From contig NZ_LT559262.1 of assembly GCF_900083545.1 (NCBI RefSeq), positions 62,001-126,000 on the forward strand: a stretch of 64,000 nt of DNA. The letters are read 5' to 3'. The position numbers and the translations under genes are program-made. This document shows positions 9,074 to 17,016 of this stretch, in pieces; positions within the stretch are counted from its first letter, which is position 1; each line of letters begins with the position of its first letter. This DNA is from Alistipes provencensis (lineage in GTDB: Bacteria > Bacteroidota > Bacteroidia > Bacteroidales > Rikenellaceae). A model generated the notes under the pieces. The model saw nothing but the letters and a program-made list of their open reading frames with translations. It ran no database searches and had not been told where the DNA came from.

Positions 9074-9081
9074 TACCTTTG
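9074..9081 (+). promoter_or_regulatory. -7 box of the M16 peptidase operon
   Basis: TACCTTTG ends only 6 nt before the ATG at 9088. If used, the mRNA would be leaderless or nearly so. It supports ATG 9088 over the in-frame ATG at 9052, which lies upstream of the box. Confidence 0.6.
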
Positions 9082-9087
9082 TCAACC

Positions 9088-10326
9088 ATGATTCCATACA
9101 CCAAGAAAATACTGCCGAACGGCCTCACCGTCGTCGTCAACCGCGACCGGGCATCGAAGCTCGCCGCCGTGAACATCCTCTACAAGGTCGGCGCGCGCAA
9201 TGAGAATCCCGCACGCACGGGATTCGCCCATCTGTTCGAACACCTGATGTTCCGCGGCACGCGCGAGGTCCCCAATTTCGACCTCCCGGTGCAGATGGCC
9301 TCGGGCGACAACAACGCCTTCACGAACAACGACTATACGGATTTCTACATCACGCTCCCGAAGGACAACATCGAGACGGCCCTCTGGCTCGAAAGCGACC
9401 GCATGGAGGGGCTGGAGATCACCCCCGCGAAATTCGAAGCCGAGAAAAAGGTGGTGATCGAGGAGTTCCGCCAGCGTTACCTCAACCAGCCCTACGGCGA
9501 CCAGACGATGCTGCTGCGGGCGCTGGCCTACAAGGTTCACCCCTATCGCTGGGCGACCATCGGCCTCACCATCGACCACATCGCCGGGGCGACATTGGCG
9601 GATGTGGAGGCTTTCTACCGCGCCCACTACCGCCCGTCGAACGCCGTGCTGTCGATCTCAGCGGACATCGAGGAGGAGCGCATGCTGGAACTGGCCGAAA
9701 AGTGGTTCGCACCGCTCGCCGACCACCCCGCCGCCGACGTGGCGATCCCGCAGGAACCCGTGCAGACCGAGGCGCGCCGCGAGGAGGTGGAACGCGATGT
9801 GCCGGCTTCGACCCTCACCGTGGCCTACCACATGGGCGGACGCACCGACGCCGATTTCTACACCGCAGATCTGGTTTCGGACCTGCTGTCGGGCGGCGAC
9901 TCAGGACGGCTGTACACGCATCTGGTCAAAGAGCGCCAACTGCTGTCGAGCGTCAACGCCTATGTCACGGGCGATATCGATCCGGGATTGTTCGTCTTCA
10001 CGGGCCAGTTGCTGCCGGGTGTCACGCCCGAAACGGCCGAGGCGGCGTTCCGCGAGGAGATCGCCCTGCTGCAAACGACGCCCGCAACCGTCTACGAGAT
10101 CGAAAAGGTCAAGAACAAGTTCGAAGCCAACACGCTGTTCGGCGAACTGAACGTGATGAACAAGGCGATGAACCTCGGATTTTACGAAATGCTGGGCGAC
10201 CTCGAACTGATCAACCGCGAAGTCGACCTCTACCGCGCCGTCACCGACGAGCAGATACGCTCGTTCAGCAGCCGCACGTTCCGGCCCGAAAACAGCTCCA
10301 CGCTCATTTACAACACGAAAAAATGA
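9088..10326 (+). CDS. M16 family zinc metallopeptidase, catalytic-type subunit
   Basis: A 412-residue M16B (insulinase/processing-peptidase type) protein. Residues 48-52 are HLFEH, the inverted zinc motif HxxEH, within GFAHLFEHLMFRGT. A downstream acidic ligand is available in EAEKKVVIEEFRQR (Glu 125/126). No signal peptide is seen with the start at 9088, so a cytoplasmic location is likely. ATG 9088 was chosen because the -7 box precedes it and the protein then begins directly at the conserved MIPYTKKILPNGLTVV. The stop overlaps the next gene's start (ATGA), and the partner is a second M16 protein without the zinc motif. Such two-subunit M16B pairs are known (active plus inactive-type subunit). 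The substrate is unknown. Confidence 0.92.
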   Translation: MIPYTKKILPNGLTVVVNRDRASKLAAVNILYKVGARNENPARTGFAHLFEHLMFRGTREVPNFDLPVQMASGDNNAFTNNDYTDFYITLPKDNIETALWLESDRMEGLEITPAKFEAEKKVVIEEFRQRYLNQPYGDQTMLLRALAYKVHPYRWATIGLTIDHIAGATLADVEAFYRAHYRPSNAVLSISADIEEERMLELAEKWFAPLADHPAADVAIPQEPVQTEARREEVERDVPASTLTVAYHMGGRTDADFYTADLVSDLLSGGDSGRLYTHLVKERQLLSSVNAYVTGDIDPGLFVFTGQLLPGVTPETAEAAFREEIALLQTTPATVYEIEKVKNKFEANTLFGELNVMNKAMNLGFYEMLGDLELINREVDLYRAVTDEQIRSFSSRTFRPENSSTLIYNTKK

Positions 10327-11591
10327 CACAACCCCGCATAACCCCCTCGGAGGTCGAGGTCGCCGAGGCCGCAAAGACCCTGCTGCCCAACGGCGTGGCT
10401 CTCTACACGCTCGCTTCGGAGGATTTCGAGGTGCTGCGCATCTCGTTCGTCTTCCGCGCCGGATCGGCCCTTCAGCAGGCCCCCTTCTCGGCATCGGCCG
10501 CCGCCAACCTACTTGCCGAAGGCACGCACAGCATGTCGGCCCATGAGGTCGCCGAACAGCTCGACTACTACGGTTCGTGGTACGACGTCAACATCGACCG
10601 CGACTACGCCTATATCAATTTCGCCACCCTCTCGAAGTTCTTCGACCGGACGCTCGCCGTGGCGGAGGAGATCCTGCTCCGCCCCACGTTCCCCGAGGAG
10701 GAGCTGCGCACCTACGCCGCCAAGCGCAAACAGCGGCTGGCGATCGACCGCACGAAAGTCGATGTCGAAGCCCGCGAAGCCTTCGCCCGGGCGCTGTTCG
10801 GGGCACAGCACCCCTACGGCATCTCGTCGGACGAGGCGGAATACGACCGGCTCACACGCGACGACGTGGCTGGTTTCTACCGGCGGTTCTACACCGCCGA
10901 GAACTGCTTCGTCGTATGCAGCGGCCGCATCGGGGAGCACGAATTGCAGGCCGTCGGAGCCCTCGCTGCGCAGCTTCCCCACGGGGAGGCCGAGACGGCG
11001 ATCCGATTCCCGGCGCCCGAGACCACCCACGCGGCGTTCGTCGACCACCCCGGGGCCGTGCAGTCGTCGCTGCGGCTGGGACGCCTGCTGTTCCCGCGTC
11101 CCCATCCCGATTTCGTAGGCATGCAGGTCGTAGCGACGGCGTTGGGCGGCTATTTCGGATCGCGGCTGATGCAGAACCTGCGCGAAAAGCACGGGTACAC
11201 CTACGGCGTGGTGGCCGCGATGGTCAACTTCGAACGCGAGGGTTATTTCGCCGTGGCGGCGCAGGTCGGGACCGATGTCACGCAGGAGGCCCTGCAGGAG
11301 ATTTACAAGGAGATCGAGCGTCTGCGCACGGAGCCGATGCCCGAAGAGGAACTGGCACTGGTGAAGAACATGATGACGGGCGAGATGATGCGCATTCTCG
11401 ACGGGCCGTTCGGCATCGCCGACGTGACGATCGAGAACATCCTCTGCGGCACGGACAACACGGCAATCGGCGAGAACATCCGCCGTATCCGGCAGATGAT
11501 GCCCGCCGACGTGCAGGAACTGGCCCGGAAATATCTGGCGAAGGAAGATTTGGTGACGGTTATTGCCGGTGCGCGGCAACCCAATTCGTAA
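10323..11591 (+). CDS. M16 family protein, non-catalytic-type partner
   Basis: A 422-residue M16B homologue that starts inside the stop of the previous gene (ATGA at 10323), so the two are translationally coupled. At the place of HxxEH it reads AAANLLAEGTHSMSA, so the zinc ligands are missing. It keeps the C-terminal Arg/Tyr substrate-binding pair, seen as NLREKHGYTYGV near residues 288-299. This is the usual split of roles in M16B heterodimers: one subunit carries zinc, the other the R/Y pair. Its last 32 nt overlap the 3' end of rsmA on the opposite strand, an unusually tight convergent arrangement. Confidence 0.9.
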   Translation: MTQPRITPSEVEVAEAAKTLLPNGVALYTLASEDFEVLRISFVFRAGSALQQAPFSASAAANLLAEGTHSMSAHEVAEQLDYYGSWYDVNIDRDYAYINFATLSKFFDRTLAVAEEILLRPTFPEEELRTYAAKRKQRLAIDRTKVDVEAREAFARALFGAQHPYGISSDEAEYDRLTRDDVAGFYRRFYTAENCFVVCSGRIGEHELQAVGALAAQLPHGEAETAIRFPAPETTHAAFVDHPGAVQSSLRLGRLLFPRPHPDFVGMQVVATALGGYFGSRLMQNLREKHGYTYGVVAAMVNFEREGYFAVAAQVGTDVTQEALQEIYKEIERLRTEPMPEEELALVKNMMTGEMMRILDGPFGIADVTIENILCGTDNTAIGENIRRIRQMMPADVQELARKYLAKEDLVTVIAGARQPNS

Positions 11592-12348
11592 GTTCGACGA
11601 AATCGGCCACCGAAAGCTGCTCGGCACGCCGGGTGAAGAACGGATGTTCGGCGCCGCCGAAGTCGCCGAACACGGATTTTAGCGAGTTGCGGATCATCTT
11701 GCGGCGCTGGCCGAAGGAGGCTTTCACCACCCTGACGAACAGTTCTTCGTCGCATCCGAGGCGCTCCGTGGCGTTGCGGCGCAGGCGGATGACCGCGCTC
11801 TTGACCTTCGGGGGCGGGTTGAAGACCGTTTCGTTGACCGTAAAGAGGTATTCGATGTCGTACCACGCCTGCAGGAGCACCGAAAGAATGCCGTACTCCT
11901 TCGATCCGGGAGGTTCGGCCAGCCGCACGGCGACCTCCCGCTGGATCATGCCGACGCACTCGGGCACGAGGTCGCGGTTTTCCAACACCTTGAAGAAAAT
12001 CTGGGACGAAATGTTGTAAGGGAAATTGCCGATGATGCGCAGTCCGTCGGGGAAGCGTTCGCGGAGGTTCATCCGCAGGAAATCGCCCTCGATAAGCCGC
12101 GGCGCAAACTCCGGATAGTGGGCGTGGAGGTACACGACGCTCTCCGAGTCGATCTCGGCGCCCCACGTCACGATGTCGTCCCGCCGCAGCAGAAACTGCG
12201 TCAGCACGCCCATGCCGCACCCCACCTCGAGCACCGGACACGGCGCGGCGGAGGTTCCGCCCGAGAGCGAGTCGCAAATCTTGCGTGCAATGTTCAGGTC
12301 GGTGAGAAAATGCTGCCCCAGCGCCTTTTTGGCCCTTACTTCCGTCAT
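11560..12348 (-). CDS. rsmA: 16S rRNA dimethyladenosine transferase (KsgA)
   Basis: A 262-residue SAM-dependent enzyme that dimethylates A1518 and A1519 in the 3' hairpin of 16S rRNA during small-subunit assembly. Near the N-terminus it has the family motif KKALGQHFLTDLNIARKI. It then has the SAM-binding LEVGCGMGVLTQFL, GDFLRMN and the catalytic IIGNFPYNISSQIFFK (NxxY type). ATG 12348 starts the conserved MTEVRAKKALGQHFL. The longer frame to 12474 runs through the promoter and has no homology, so I rejected it. The C-terminal end overlaps the M16 gene by 32 nt. Confidence 0.96.
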   Translation of the reverse strand: MTEVRAKKALGQHFLTDLNIARKICDSLSGGTSAAPCPVLEVGCGMGVLTQFLLRRDDIVTWGAEIDSESVVYLHAHYPEFAPRLIEGDFLRMNLRERFPDGLRIIGNFPYNISSQIFFKVLENRDLVPECVGMIQREVAVRLAEPPGSKEYGILSVLLQAWYDIEYLFTVNETVFNPPPKVKSAVIRLRRNATERLGCDEELFVRVVKASFGQRRKMIRNSLKSVFGDFGGAEHPFFTRRAEQLSVADFVELTNWVAAHRQ

Positions 12349-12367
12349 AATTCCGTTTAATAGGCTA

Positions 12368-12375
12368 CAAAGGTA
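12368..12375 (-). promoter_or_regulatory. -7 box of the rsmA promoter
   Basis: TACCTTTG on the minus strand, 20 nt upstream of the rsmA ATG. The surrounding sequence resembles that before the M16 operon, with a shared upstream 22-mer and an AATCCG-T-rich segment before the box. Confidence 0.6.
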
Positions 12376-12420
12376 GTAAAAAAACGGATTACGCGCGGCT
12401 TCGCAAAACCCGCCGTTCAA

Positions 12421-12442
12421 TAAAAGTGTCGTTACGGCACCA
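12421..12442 (-). repeat. Promoter-proximal repeat, copy 2
   Basis: The minus-strand copy of the 22-nt repeat at 8991-9012, with two mismatches. The downstream sequence up to the -7 box is also similar (AATCCG, T-run, TACCTTTGT). Confidence 0.7.
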
Positions 12443-12473
12443 ACGGTAATAATATTTCGTACCTTTACCGCCA

Positions 12474-13784
12474 ATGAAACTGTTACCCTGCCTTCTGGCA
12501 GGCGTCTGCTGCGTTGCAGGCGCCTCCGCCCAACTCAGAACCGAATCCGTCCTGCCCCGCAAAGCCGCTCCGGAAAAGTCGGCGGCCATTTACGACTCGA
12601 CGGCCAACATCCGCGTAGGCGGCGACGCGGCCTATTACGAGAGCCTCAAAGGGCAGCGCATCCTCTTCTATCCCCGGGACATCCACGCCAGCCTGAAGCC
12701 GGTCGCCTATTTCAACTTCCTCGCGGAAGAGCCTGCCGCCGTCGCCGTCGACACGGTGTGGCTGCGCAAACCCCGCAGGAAGGTCCGCCCGGAGGATTTC
12801 CGGATCGACACCGTCTACAGCGACGTGTACAGCCCCCGGTATTACAAGTACTTCAGATTCGGCGACATAACGTCCCTCGGCTGCTCGCTGCACGAGGCCA
12901 AAGGGATCGGCACGCTGGACTATTCGGGACAAAACCGGTCCGGATGGTTCACTCCGGCGGAGGCGGTCGAAGGTCAGAGCTTCGAAATCCTCGGGATCGA
13001 AAAAAGCAAACTCGAAGATTCCGAACTGCTGATGTTCCGGCTCCGCGACGACGCAGGCAAAGTGCTCTGCTGGTTCGCACACAGCGGAAAGGATGCGGAA
13101 AACCTGCGGGACGAATGTTATCCGGCAGCCGTCGAGGGGCTGATCGAAAAATACCGCACGGCGTATCTCGGCAAGGATTTTTTCCTGACGGGGCGAAAGC
13201 CCGGGGCGAAAGGCTACACCTCCTCGTTCGGGCTGACGGCCAAAACGACGGAGGGCGAAGAGGACATCCTGCGGTTCGACACCGAGATGCACTGCTCGGA
13301 CGTGCGGCTGATCGGTGACGGAACGGGTTACGCCGTGCCGTCGTTCGTCTTCGAGAAGAAGGAGGACGGCGTGCAGATCTACATTCCGCTCACCCGCTAC
13401 CCCGCGCCTTTCGGCGTCGACGGATACATGCTGTCAAGTCAGCAGGCCATCGTGGAAGAATTGGAACTCACGCCCTCCGAGGCGGTGTATGCCCAACGCG
13501 CCGAAGCGGAACGGCAGCGCGAAGAGGCCCGCATCCGGCAAGAGAAAGAACAGCAGGAGCGCAAAGCGATGCTTTACAGGAAATACGGCAAGCGTGACGC
13601 CGAGCTGATCCTCGGGCGTCAGGTGCGGCTCGGGATGACCCGCGAGATGTGCCGCGAGGCGTGGGGGTCGCCCGAGGACATCAACCGCTCGTCGGGAAGC
13701 TGGGGCGTGCACGAGCAATGGGTCTACGGGCTGGGCAGTTACCTCTACTTCGAAAACGGGATACTCTCCTCCATCCAGAATTAA
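12474..13784 (+). CDS. Secreted protein with BamE/SmpA-like C-terminal segment
   Basis: A 436-residue protein with a signal peptide (MKLLPCLLAGVCCVAGASAQ). The middle is beta-rich and unrecognised. Residues about 335-378 are a charged, probably helical stretch (QRAEAERQREEARIRQEKEQ). The last 53 residues resemble the BamE/SmpA fold: VRLGMTREMCREAWGSPEDI, then EQWVYGLGSYLYFENGILSS. In other proteins this fold binds envelope partners, but a BamE function cannot be claimed here. A TACCTTTA box (12457-12464) lies only 9 nt before the ATG, so the leader is very short. The gene is followed by a strong bidirectional terminator. Confidence 0.75.
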   Translation: MKLLPCLLAGVCCVAGASAQLRTESVLPRKAAPEKSAAIYDSTANIRVGGDAAYYESLKGQRILFYPRDIHASLKPVAYFNFLAEEPAAVAVDTVWLRKPRRKVRPEDFRIDTVYSDVYSPRYYKYFRFGDITSLGCSLHEAKGIGTLDYSGQNRSGWFTPAEAVEGQSFEILGIEKSKLEDSELLMFRLRDDAGKVLCWFAHSGKDAENLRDECYPAAVEGLIEKYRTAYLGKDFFLTGRKPGAKGYTSSFGLTAKTTEGEEDILRFDTEMHCSDVRLIGDGTGYAVPSFVFEKKEDGVQIYIPLTRYPAPFGVDGYMLSSQQAIVEELELTPSEAVYAQRAEAERQREEARIRQEKEQQERKAMLYRKYGKRDAELILGRQVRLGMTREMCREAWGSPEDINRSSGSWGVHEQWVYGLGSYLYFENGILSSIQN

Positions 13785-13789
13785 CGCAC

Positions 13790-13830
13790 GAATCCGCCGG
13801 ACGACATGAGATCGTCCGGCGGATTCGTTC
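13790..13830. terminator. Bidirectional terminator
   Basis: A perfect 16-bp stem (cgaatccgccggacga with its complement) around a 7-nt loop. It lies between the 3' ends of the forward 12474-13784 gene and the reverse small-protein operon, and can serve both. Confidence 0.85.
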
Positions 13831-13853
13831 TGTTTCCGGCAGCAGTCCGTCCC

Positions 13854-14093
13854 TCAGCGCTTCGAACGGCGGCTGCGTTTCTTTTCAAGGCGCTGCTGTT
13901 CGCGCCGGGCACGGGCCGCACGACGCTGCGTCAGGCGGAACGTGTAGAGCAGACCCACGAACCCCACGCCCAAAAGCGTGACCCAGAACCACACGGCGAT
14001 GCCGCGATCCATGAACTCCAAGGCATAGATGATGCCCGCGATAGCCAGCACCATTGCCACCAGCCGCACAAGCTGCATAAGGTTGGTCTTCAT
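13854..14093 (-). CDS. Small two-TM membrane protein with basic tail
   Basis: 79 residues from ATG 14093. The longer start at 14114 would overlap the upstream stop, whereas 14093 follows that stop directly. Two hydrophobic segments (about 7-27 and 34-54) are joined by a short polar turn (EFMDRG). They are followed by a very basic cytoplasmic tail (QRRAARARREQQRLEKKRSR). No family is recognised. It is the third gene of a three-gene operon of tiny membrane proteins. Confidence 0.65.
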   Translation of the reverse strand: MKTNLMQLVRLVAMVLAIAGIIYALEFMDRGIAVWFWVTLLGVGFVGLLYTFRLTQRRAARARREQQRLEKKRSRRSKR

Positions 14094-14094
14094 A

Positions 14095-14292
14095 TCAATC
14101 CTCGTTTTGAACATGTTGCTTTTTCCGGTGCCGGAGCGCCCCGAGGGTCATCATGGCCGAAGCGACGGCCAGCACCAGCGGGACATACCAGATGTCCCCG
14201 CCGTCGGCAACGGCCACACGCCACGCTGCGGCGACTGCCCCGACGAAGAAAACTGCGGCCATGATCGCCTGAAACCGGTCTATCACACACAT
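14095..14292 (-). CDS. Small two-TM membrane protein
   Basis: 65 residues, with hydrophobic segments at about 9-27 and 34-52 (IWYVPLVLAVASAMMTLGAL) and a basic His-rich end (RHRKKQHVQNED). No family is recognised. It begins 3 nt after the stop of the upstream gene and ends 1 nt before the next start, so the three genes are almost certainly co-transcribed and coupled. Confidence 0.65.
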   Translation of the reverse strand: MCVIDRFQAIMAAVFFVGAVAAAWRVAVADGGDIWYVPLVLAVASAMMTLGALRHRKKQHVQNED

Positions 14293-14295
14293 AGG

Positions 14296-14523
14296 CTACG
14301 GAATCTTGTGCCGGTTGATCTCGTCGAGATGCCGGCATTTTTTCTTTTTGCACTCATTGTAAACCATTCCGATACCGGCCGCGACGAACAACAGCGCCAC
14401 AACCATATCGAACACATTGTTCTGACGGTTCAGGGCCCAGTAGATATTGACACCGAGCCACGCAATCGTCACCACCAGAAACATCAGGGCAAGCGTAAAA
14501 GTCTTCTTGTTCATAGGCGTCAT
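14296..14523 (-). CDS. Small two-TM membrane protein
   Basis: 75 residues from ATG 14523 (ATG 14514 is also possible). Two hydrophobic segments (about 9-29 and 38-56: MVVALLFVAAGIGMVYN) are followed by a Lys/Cys-rich tail (ECKKKKCRHL). The longer open frame to 14733 runs through an intergenic repeat and a promoter, so I rejected it. TACTTTTG at 14568-14575 (minus) is a fitting -7 box about 45 nt upstream. It is the first gene of the operon. All three proteins share the same plan without clear mutual identity. Confidence 0.65.
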   Translation of the reverse strand: MTPMNKKTFTLALMFLVVTIAWLGVNIYWALNRQNNVFDMVVALLFVAAGIGMVYNECKKKKCRHLDEINRHKIP

Positions 14524-14567
14524 AATTAGGTTATATCGGTTAGTTACATCTCTTGCTATCCCGGCAC

Positions 14568-14575
14568 CAAAAGTA
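14568..14575 (-). promoter_or_regulatory. -7 box of the small membrane protein operon
   Basis: TACTTTTG on the minus strand (TAnnTTTG match), about 45 nt before the first start codon. Confidence 0.5.
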
Positions 14576-14592
14576 CCAACCCCGTTCCATTT

Positions 14593-14715
14593 ATTTTTGA
14601 TTTTGGAGGAGCGGTTTCGGGCTTCGGGATGTGGACCGAAGCAGGAGCATACATAAGTATGTGACTGTTTCGGGCCGCAAACGAAGTGCGGAAAATGCCC
14701 TGTAAAATCAAAAAT
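14593..14715. repeat. 123-bp element with 12-bp terminal inverted repeats and three hairpins
   Basis: The ends atttttgatttt (14593-14604) and aaaatcaaaaat (14704-14715) are perfect inverted repeats. Between them lie three successive small hairpins: cttcgg/ccgaag, cataca/gtatgtg and ccgca/tgcgg. The element fills the gap between the recQ stop codon and the promoter of the small-protein operon. It looks like a REP- or MITE-type intergenic repeat, or a structured RNA. Copy number elsewhere in the genome is unknown. Confidence 0.5.
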
Positions 14716-16907
14716 CAGTTGCCCTGTTCGCACATGAACTTAATGCGCACGAGGCGTATCTCCTCCTCGGTATAGTCGGCCCCCAGCTCCTCGATGGCCA
14801 TGTCGAGCGAATCGCTCTCGGCATCCTCCTTGAAGTAGAGGTAGATATCCTCGATCTTGTCCTCGTCCATAAACCCTTTCAGGTAATAGGAGATATCGAG
14901 TTTCGTTCCCGAGTTGACAATGCCTTCGATCTCGGTGAGCAGTTCGTCGAAATCGAGGTCCTTGGCCCGGGCGATATCCTCGAAATCCATCTTGCGGTCG
15001 ATCGACTGGATGATGAAGATTTTGTTGCCCGACTTGCTGGCCACGCCCTTGACGATCATGTCCTGCGGACGGATGATCTCCTTCTCCTCGACGTAGGCTT
15101 TGATGAGCTTGATGAACTCCTCGCCGAACTTGCGGGCCTTGCCCACACCCACGCCCGTGATGTTCTGCATCTCCTCGAAGGTGATCGGATACTGTACGGC
15201 CATGTCCTCCAGCGACGGGTCCTGAAAGATGACGAACGGCGGCAGCCCGTGCTGCTTGGCCACCTTCTTGCGCAGGTCTTTGAGCATCGAGAACAACTCT
15301 TCGTCGGCGGCGCCGCCCTTGCCCATCGGAGCCACGGACTCCGATTCCTTCTCCTCCTCGTCGTAGTCGTGGTCGAGGGTCACGGTCACCGGGAACGGCA
15401 GGGCGATATAGCCCTCGCCCTTCTTGTTGATCGAAATAAGACCGTAGTTCTCGATATTCTTGTCCACGAGTCCCAGAATCAGCGCCTGACGCAGCACCGC
15501 ACCCCAGAACCGGGCGTCGTGCTCGGCACCGGCGCCGAACCATTTCGACTTGTTGTGGCCGTAACTCTTGATAAGCGCCGTGGTCTTGCCCACCAGCACG
15601 TTGACGAGGTAGTCGGCCTTGAACTTGTCGCCGATGTCGCGCAGGGCCTCGAGGGCCATCTTCAACGCCGCCTTGGCGTCGACCTTCGGCTTCGGATTGC
15701 GGCAGTTGTCGCAGTTGCCGCAGTTGTCCTCGGTGTAGTCCTCGCCGAAATAGTGCAGCAGCGTCTTGCGGCGGCACATCGAACTCTCGGCATAGGAGAC
15801 TGTCTCGAGCAGCAGCAGTTTGCCGATCTCCTGCTCGGCGATGGGCTTGCCCTGCATGAACTTCTCGAGTTTCTGGATATCCTTGTAGCTGTAAAAGGTC
15901 AGGCAGTAGCCCTCGCCGCCGTCACGGCCGGCGCGGCCCGTCTCCTGATAATACCCCTCCAGTGATTTGGGAATGTCGTAGTGAATGACATAACGCACGT
16001 CGGGTTTGTCGATGCCCATGCCGAAGGCGATCGTGGCGACGATCACCTCGACGCGCTCCATCAGGAAATCGTCCTGATTGGCGGCGCGGGTCGAAGCGTC
16101 CATACCGGCATGATAAGCCAGCGCACGGATACCGTTGGCGACGAGCAGTTCGGTGAGCTCCTCGACCTTCTTGCGGCTCAGGCAGTAGATGATGCCGCTC
16201 TTGCCCTCGTTCTGCTTGATGAAGCGGATGATGTCGCGGTCGACGTTGCGTTTGGGGCGGATCTCGTAGTAGAGGTTCGCCCGGTTGAACGACGATTTGA
16301 AGACCGAAGCGTCGGACATGCCCAGATTCTTCTGGATGTCCAACTGCACCTTGGGCGTGGCCGTAGCCGTGAGGGCGATCAGCGGCGCGGTGCCGATCTC
16401 GTTGATGATCGGGCGGATGCGGCGGTACTCGGGACGGAAATCGTGGCCCCACTCCGAGATGCAGTGCGCCTCGTCGATGGCGTAGAACGATACCTTGATT
16501 TTATGCAGGAACGCCACGTTGTCCTCCTTGGTGAGCGACTCGGGAGCGAAATAGAGCAGTTTGGTCTTCCCGGCGAGCACGTCGGCGCGGACCTGCGCCA
16601 CGGCGGTCTTGTTGAGCGACGAATTGAGGAAGTGCGCGATCCCCGACTCGGCCGAGAACGTGCGCATCGCGTCGACCTGATTCTTCATCAGGGCGATCAG
16701 CGGCGAGATAACGATGGCGACCCCGTCCATCAGAAGCGCCGGCAACTGATAGCACAACGACTTGCCGCCGCCCGTAGGCATCAGCACGAAGGTATCATTG
16801 CCCTCCAGCACGTTGCGGATCACCGCTTCCTGATTCCCTTTGAACGACGAGAAGCCGAAATACTCCTTCAGCTTGTCGTGCAACAGGGATGAATCGAATT
16901 GTTTCAT
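14715..16907 (-). CDS. recQ: ATP-dependent DNA helicase RecQ
   Basis: A 730-residue superfamily 2 3'-5' helicase acting in recombination and replication-fork repair. It has the Walker A PTGGGKSLCYQLPAL near residues 41-55 and DEAH box YAIDEAHCISEWGHDFRPEY near 142-160. The second helicase domain has YHAGMDASTRA and YYQETGRAGRDG. Zinc-binding cysteines follow (MCRRKTLL, then DNCGNCDNC) near 377-405, then a winged-helix RQC region and an HRDC domain near 540-610 (ITFEEMQNITGVGVGKARKF). About 110 extra residues after HRDC form a Bacteroidetes-type acidic C-terminal extension. It is divergent from lptB. Confidence 0.97.
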   Translation of the reverse strand: MKQFDSSLLHDKLKEYFGFSSFKGNQEAVIRNVLEGNDTFVLMPTGGGKSLCYQLPALLMDGVAIVISPLIALMKNQVDAMRTFSAESGIAHFLNSSLNKTAVAQVRADVLAGKTKLLYFAPESLTKEDNVAFLHKIKVSFYAIDEAHCISEWGHDFRPEYRRIRPIINEIGTAPLIALTATATPKVQLDIQKNLGMSDASVFKSSFNRANLYYEIRPKRNVDRDIIRFIKQNEGKSGIIYCLSRKKVEELTELLVANGIRALAYHAGMDASTRAANQDDFLMERVEVIVATIAFGMGIDKPDVRYVIHYDIPKSLEGYYQETGRAGRDGGEGYCLTFYSYKDIQKLEKFMQGKPIAEQEIGKLLLLETVSYAESSMCRRKTLLHYFGEDYTEDNCGNCDNCRNPKPKVDAKAALKMALEALRDIGDKFKADYLVNVLVGKTTALIKSYGHNKSKWFGAGAEHDARFWGAVLRQALILGLVDKNIENYGLISINKKGEGYIALPFPVTVTLDHDYDEEEKESESVAPMGKGGAADEELFSMLKDLRKKVAKQHGLPPFVIFQDPSLEDMAVQYPITFEEMQNITGVGVGKARKFGEEFIKLIKAYVEEKEIIRPQDMIVKGVASKSGNKIFIIQSIDRKMDFEDIARAKDLDFDELLTEIEGIVNSGTKLDISYYLKGFMDEDKIEDIYLYFKEDAESDSLDMAIEELGADYTEEEIRLVRIKFMCEQGN

Positions 16908-16953
16908 TTCGCCGTTTATGTGATTTAATGCTTTAAAATCGGAAAATTCAATG

Positions 16954-16961
16954 TAAAGATA
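16954..16961 (-). promoter_or_regulatory. -7 box of recQ
   Basis: TATCTTTA on the minus strand (one mismatch to TAnnTTTG), about 47 nt before the recQ ATG. It is back-to-back with the lptB box. Confidence 0.45.
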
Positions 16962-16983
16962 AAAAACATTTCGGAAAAAAGCA

Positions 16984-16991
16984 TAACTTTG
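16984..16991 (+). promoter_or_regulatory. -7 box of the lptB-aroA-aroC operon
   Basis: TAACTTTG on the plus strand, 25 nt before the lptB ATG. No clear -33 TTTG is seen. Confidence 0.55.
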
Positions 16992-17016
16992 TAGAAAATT
17001 TTATCGCCGATACGCA

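Larger units (their letters stand above)
8483..9087. other. Intergenic region before the M16 peptidase genes
   Basis: About 600 nt. It contains TAACTTTA (complement 8507-8514), a likely -7 box for the leftward gene; an orphan TAACTTTG at 8651-8658 with no convincing gene after it; and the promoter-proximal repeat at 8991-9012 with the M16 promoter box at 9074-9081. The minus-strand open frame at 8490-8843 has no protein-like features. The segment may be the remains of a lost gene. Confidence 0.5.

Noticed and set aside
12349..12474. Upstream extension of rsmA by 42 codons
   Set aside because: The extension runs through the TACCTTTG promoter box and the repeat and has no homology; the family motif starts right after ATG 12348.
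14524..14733. Upstream extension of the 14296 small membrane protein
   Set aside because: The extra codons come from the 123-bp inverted-repeat element and a promoter region and overlap the end of recQ.
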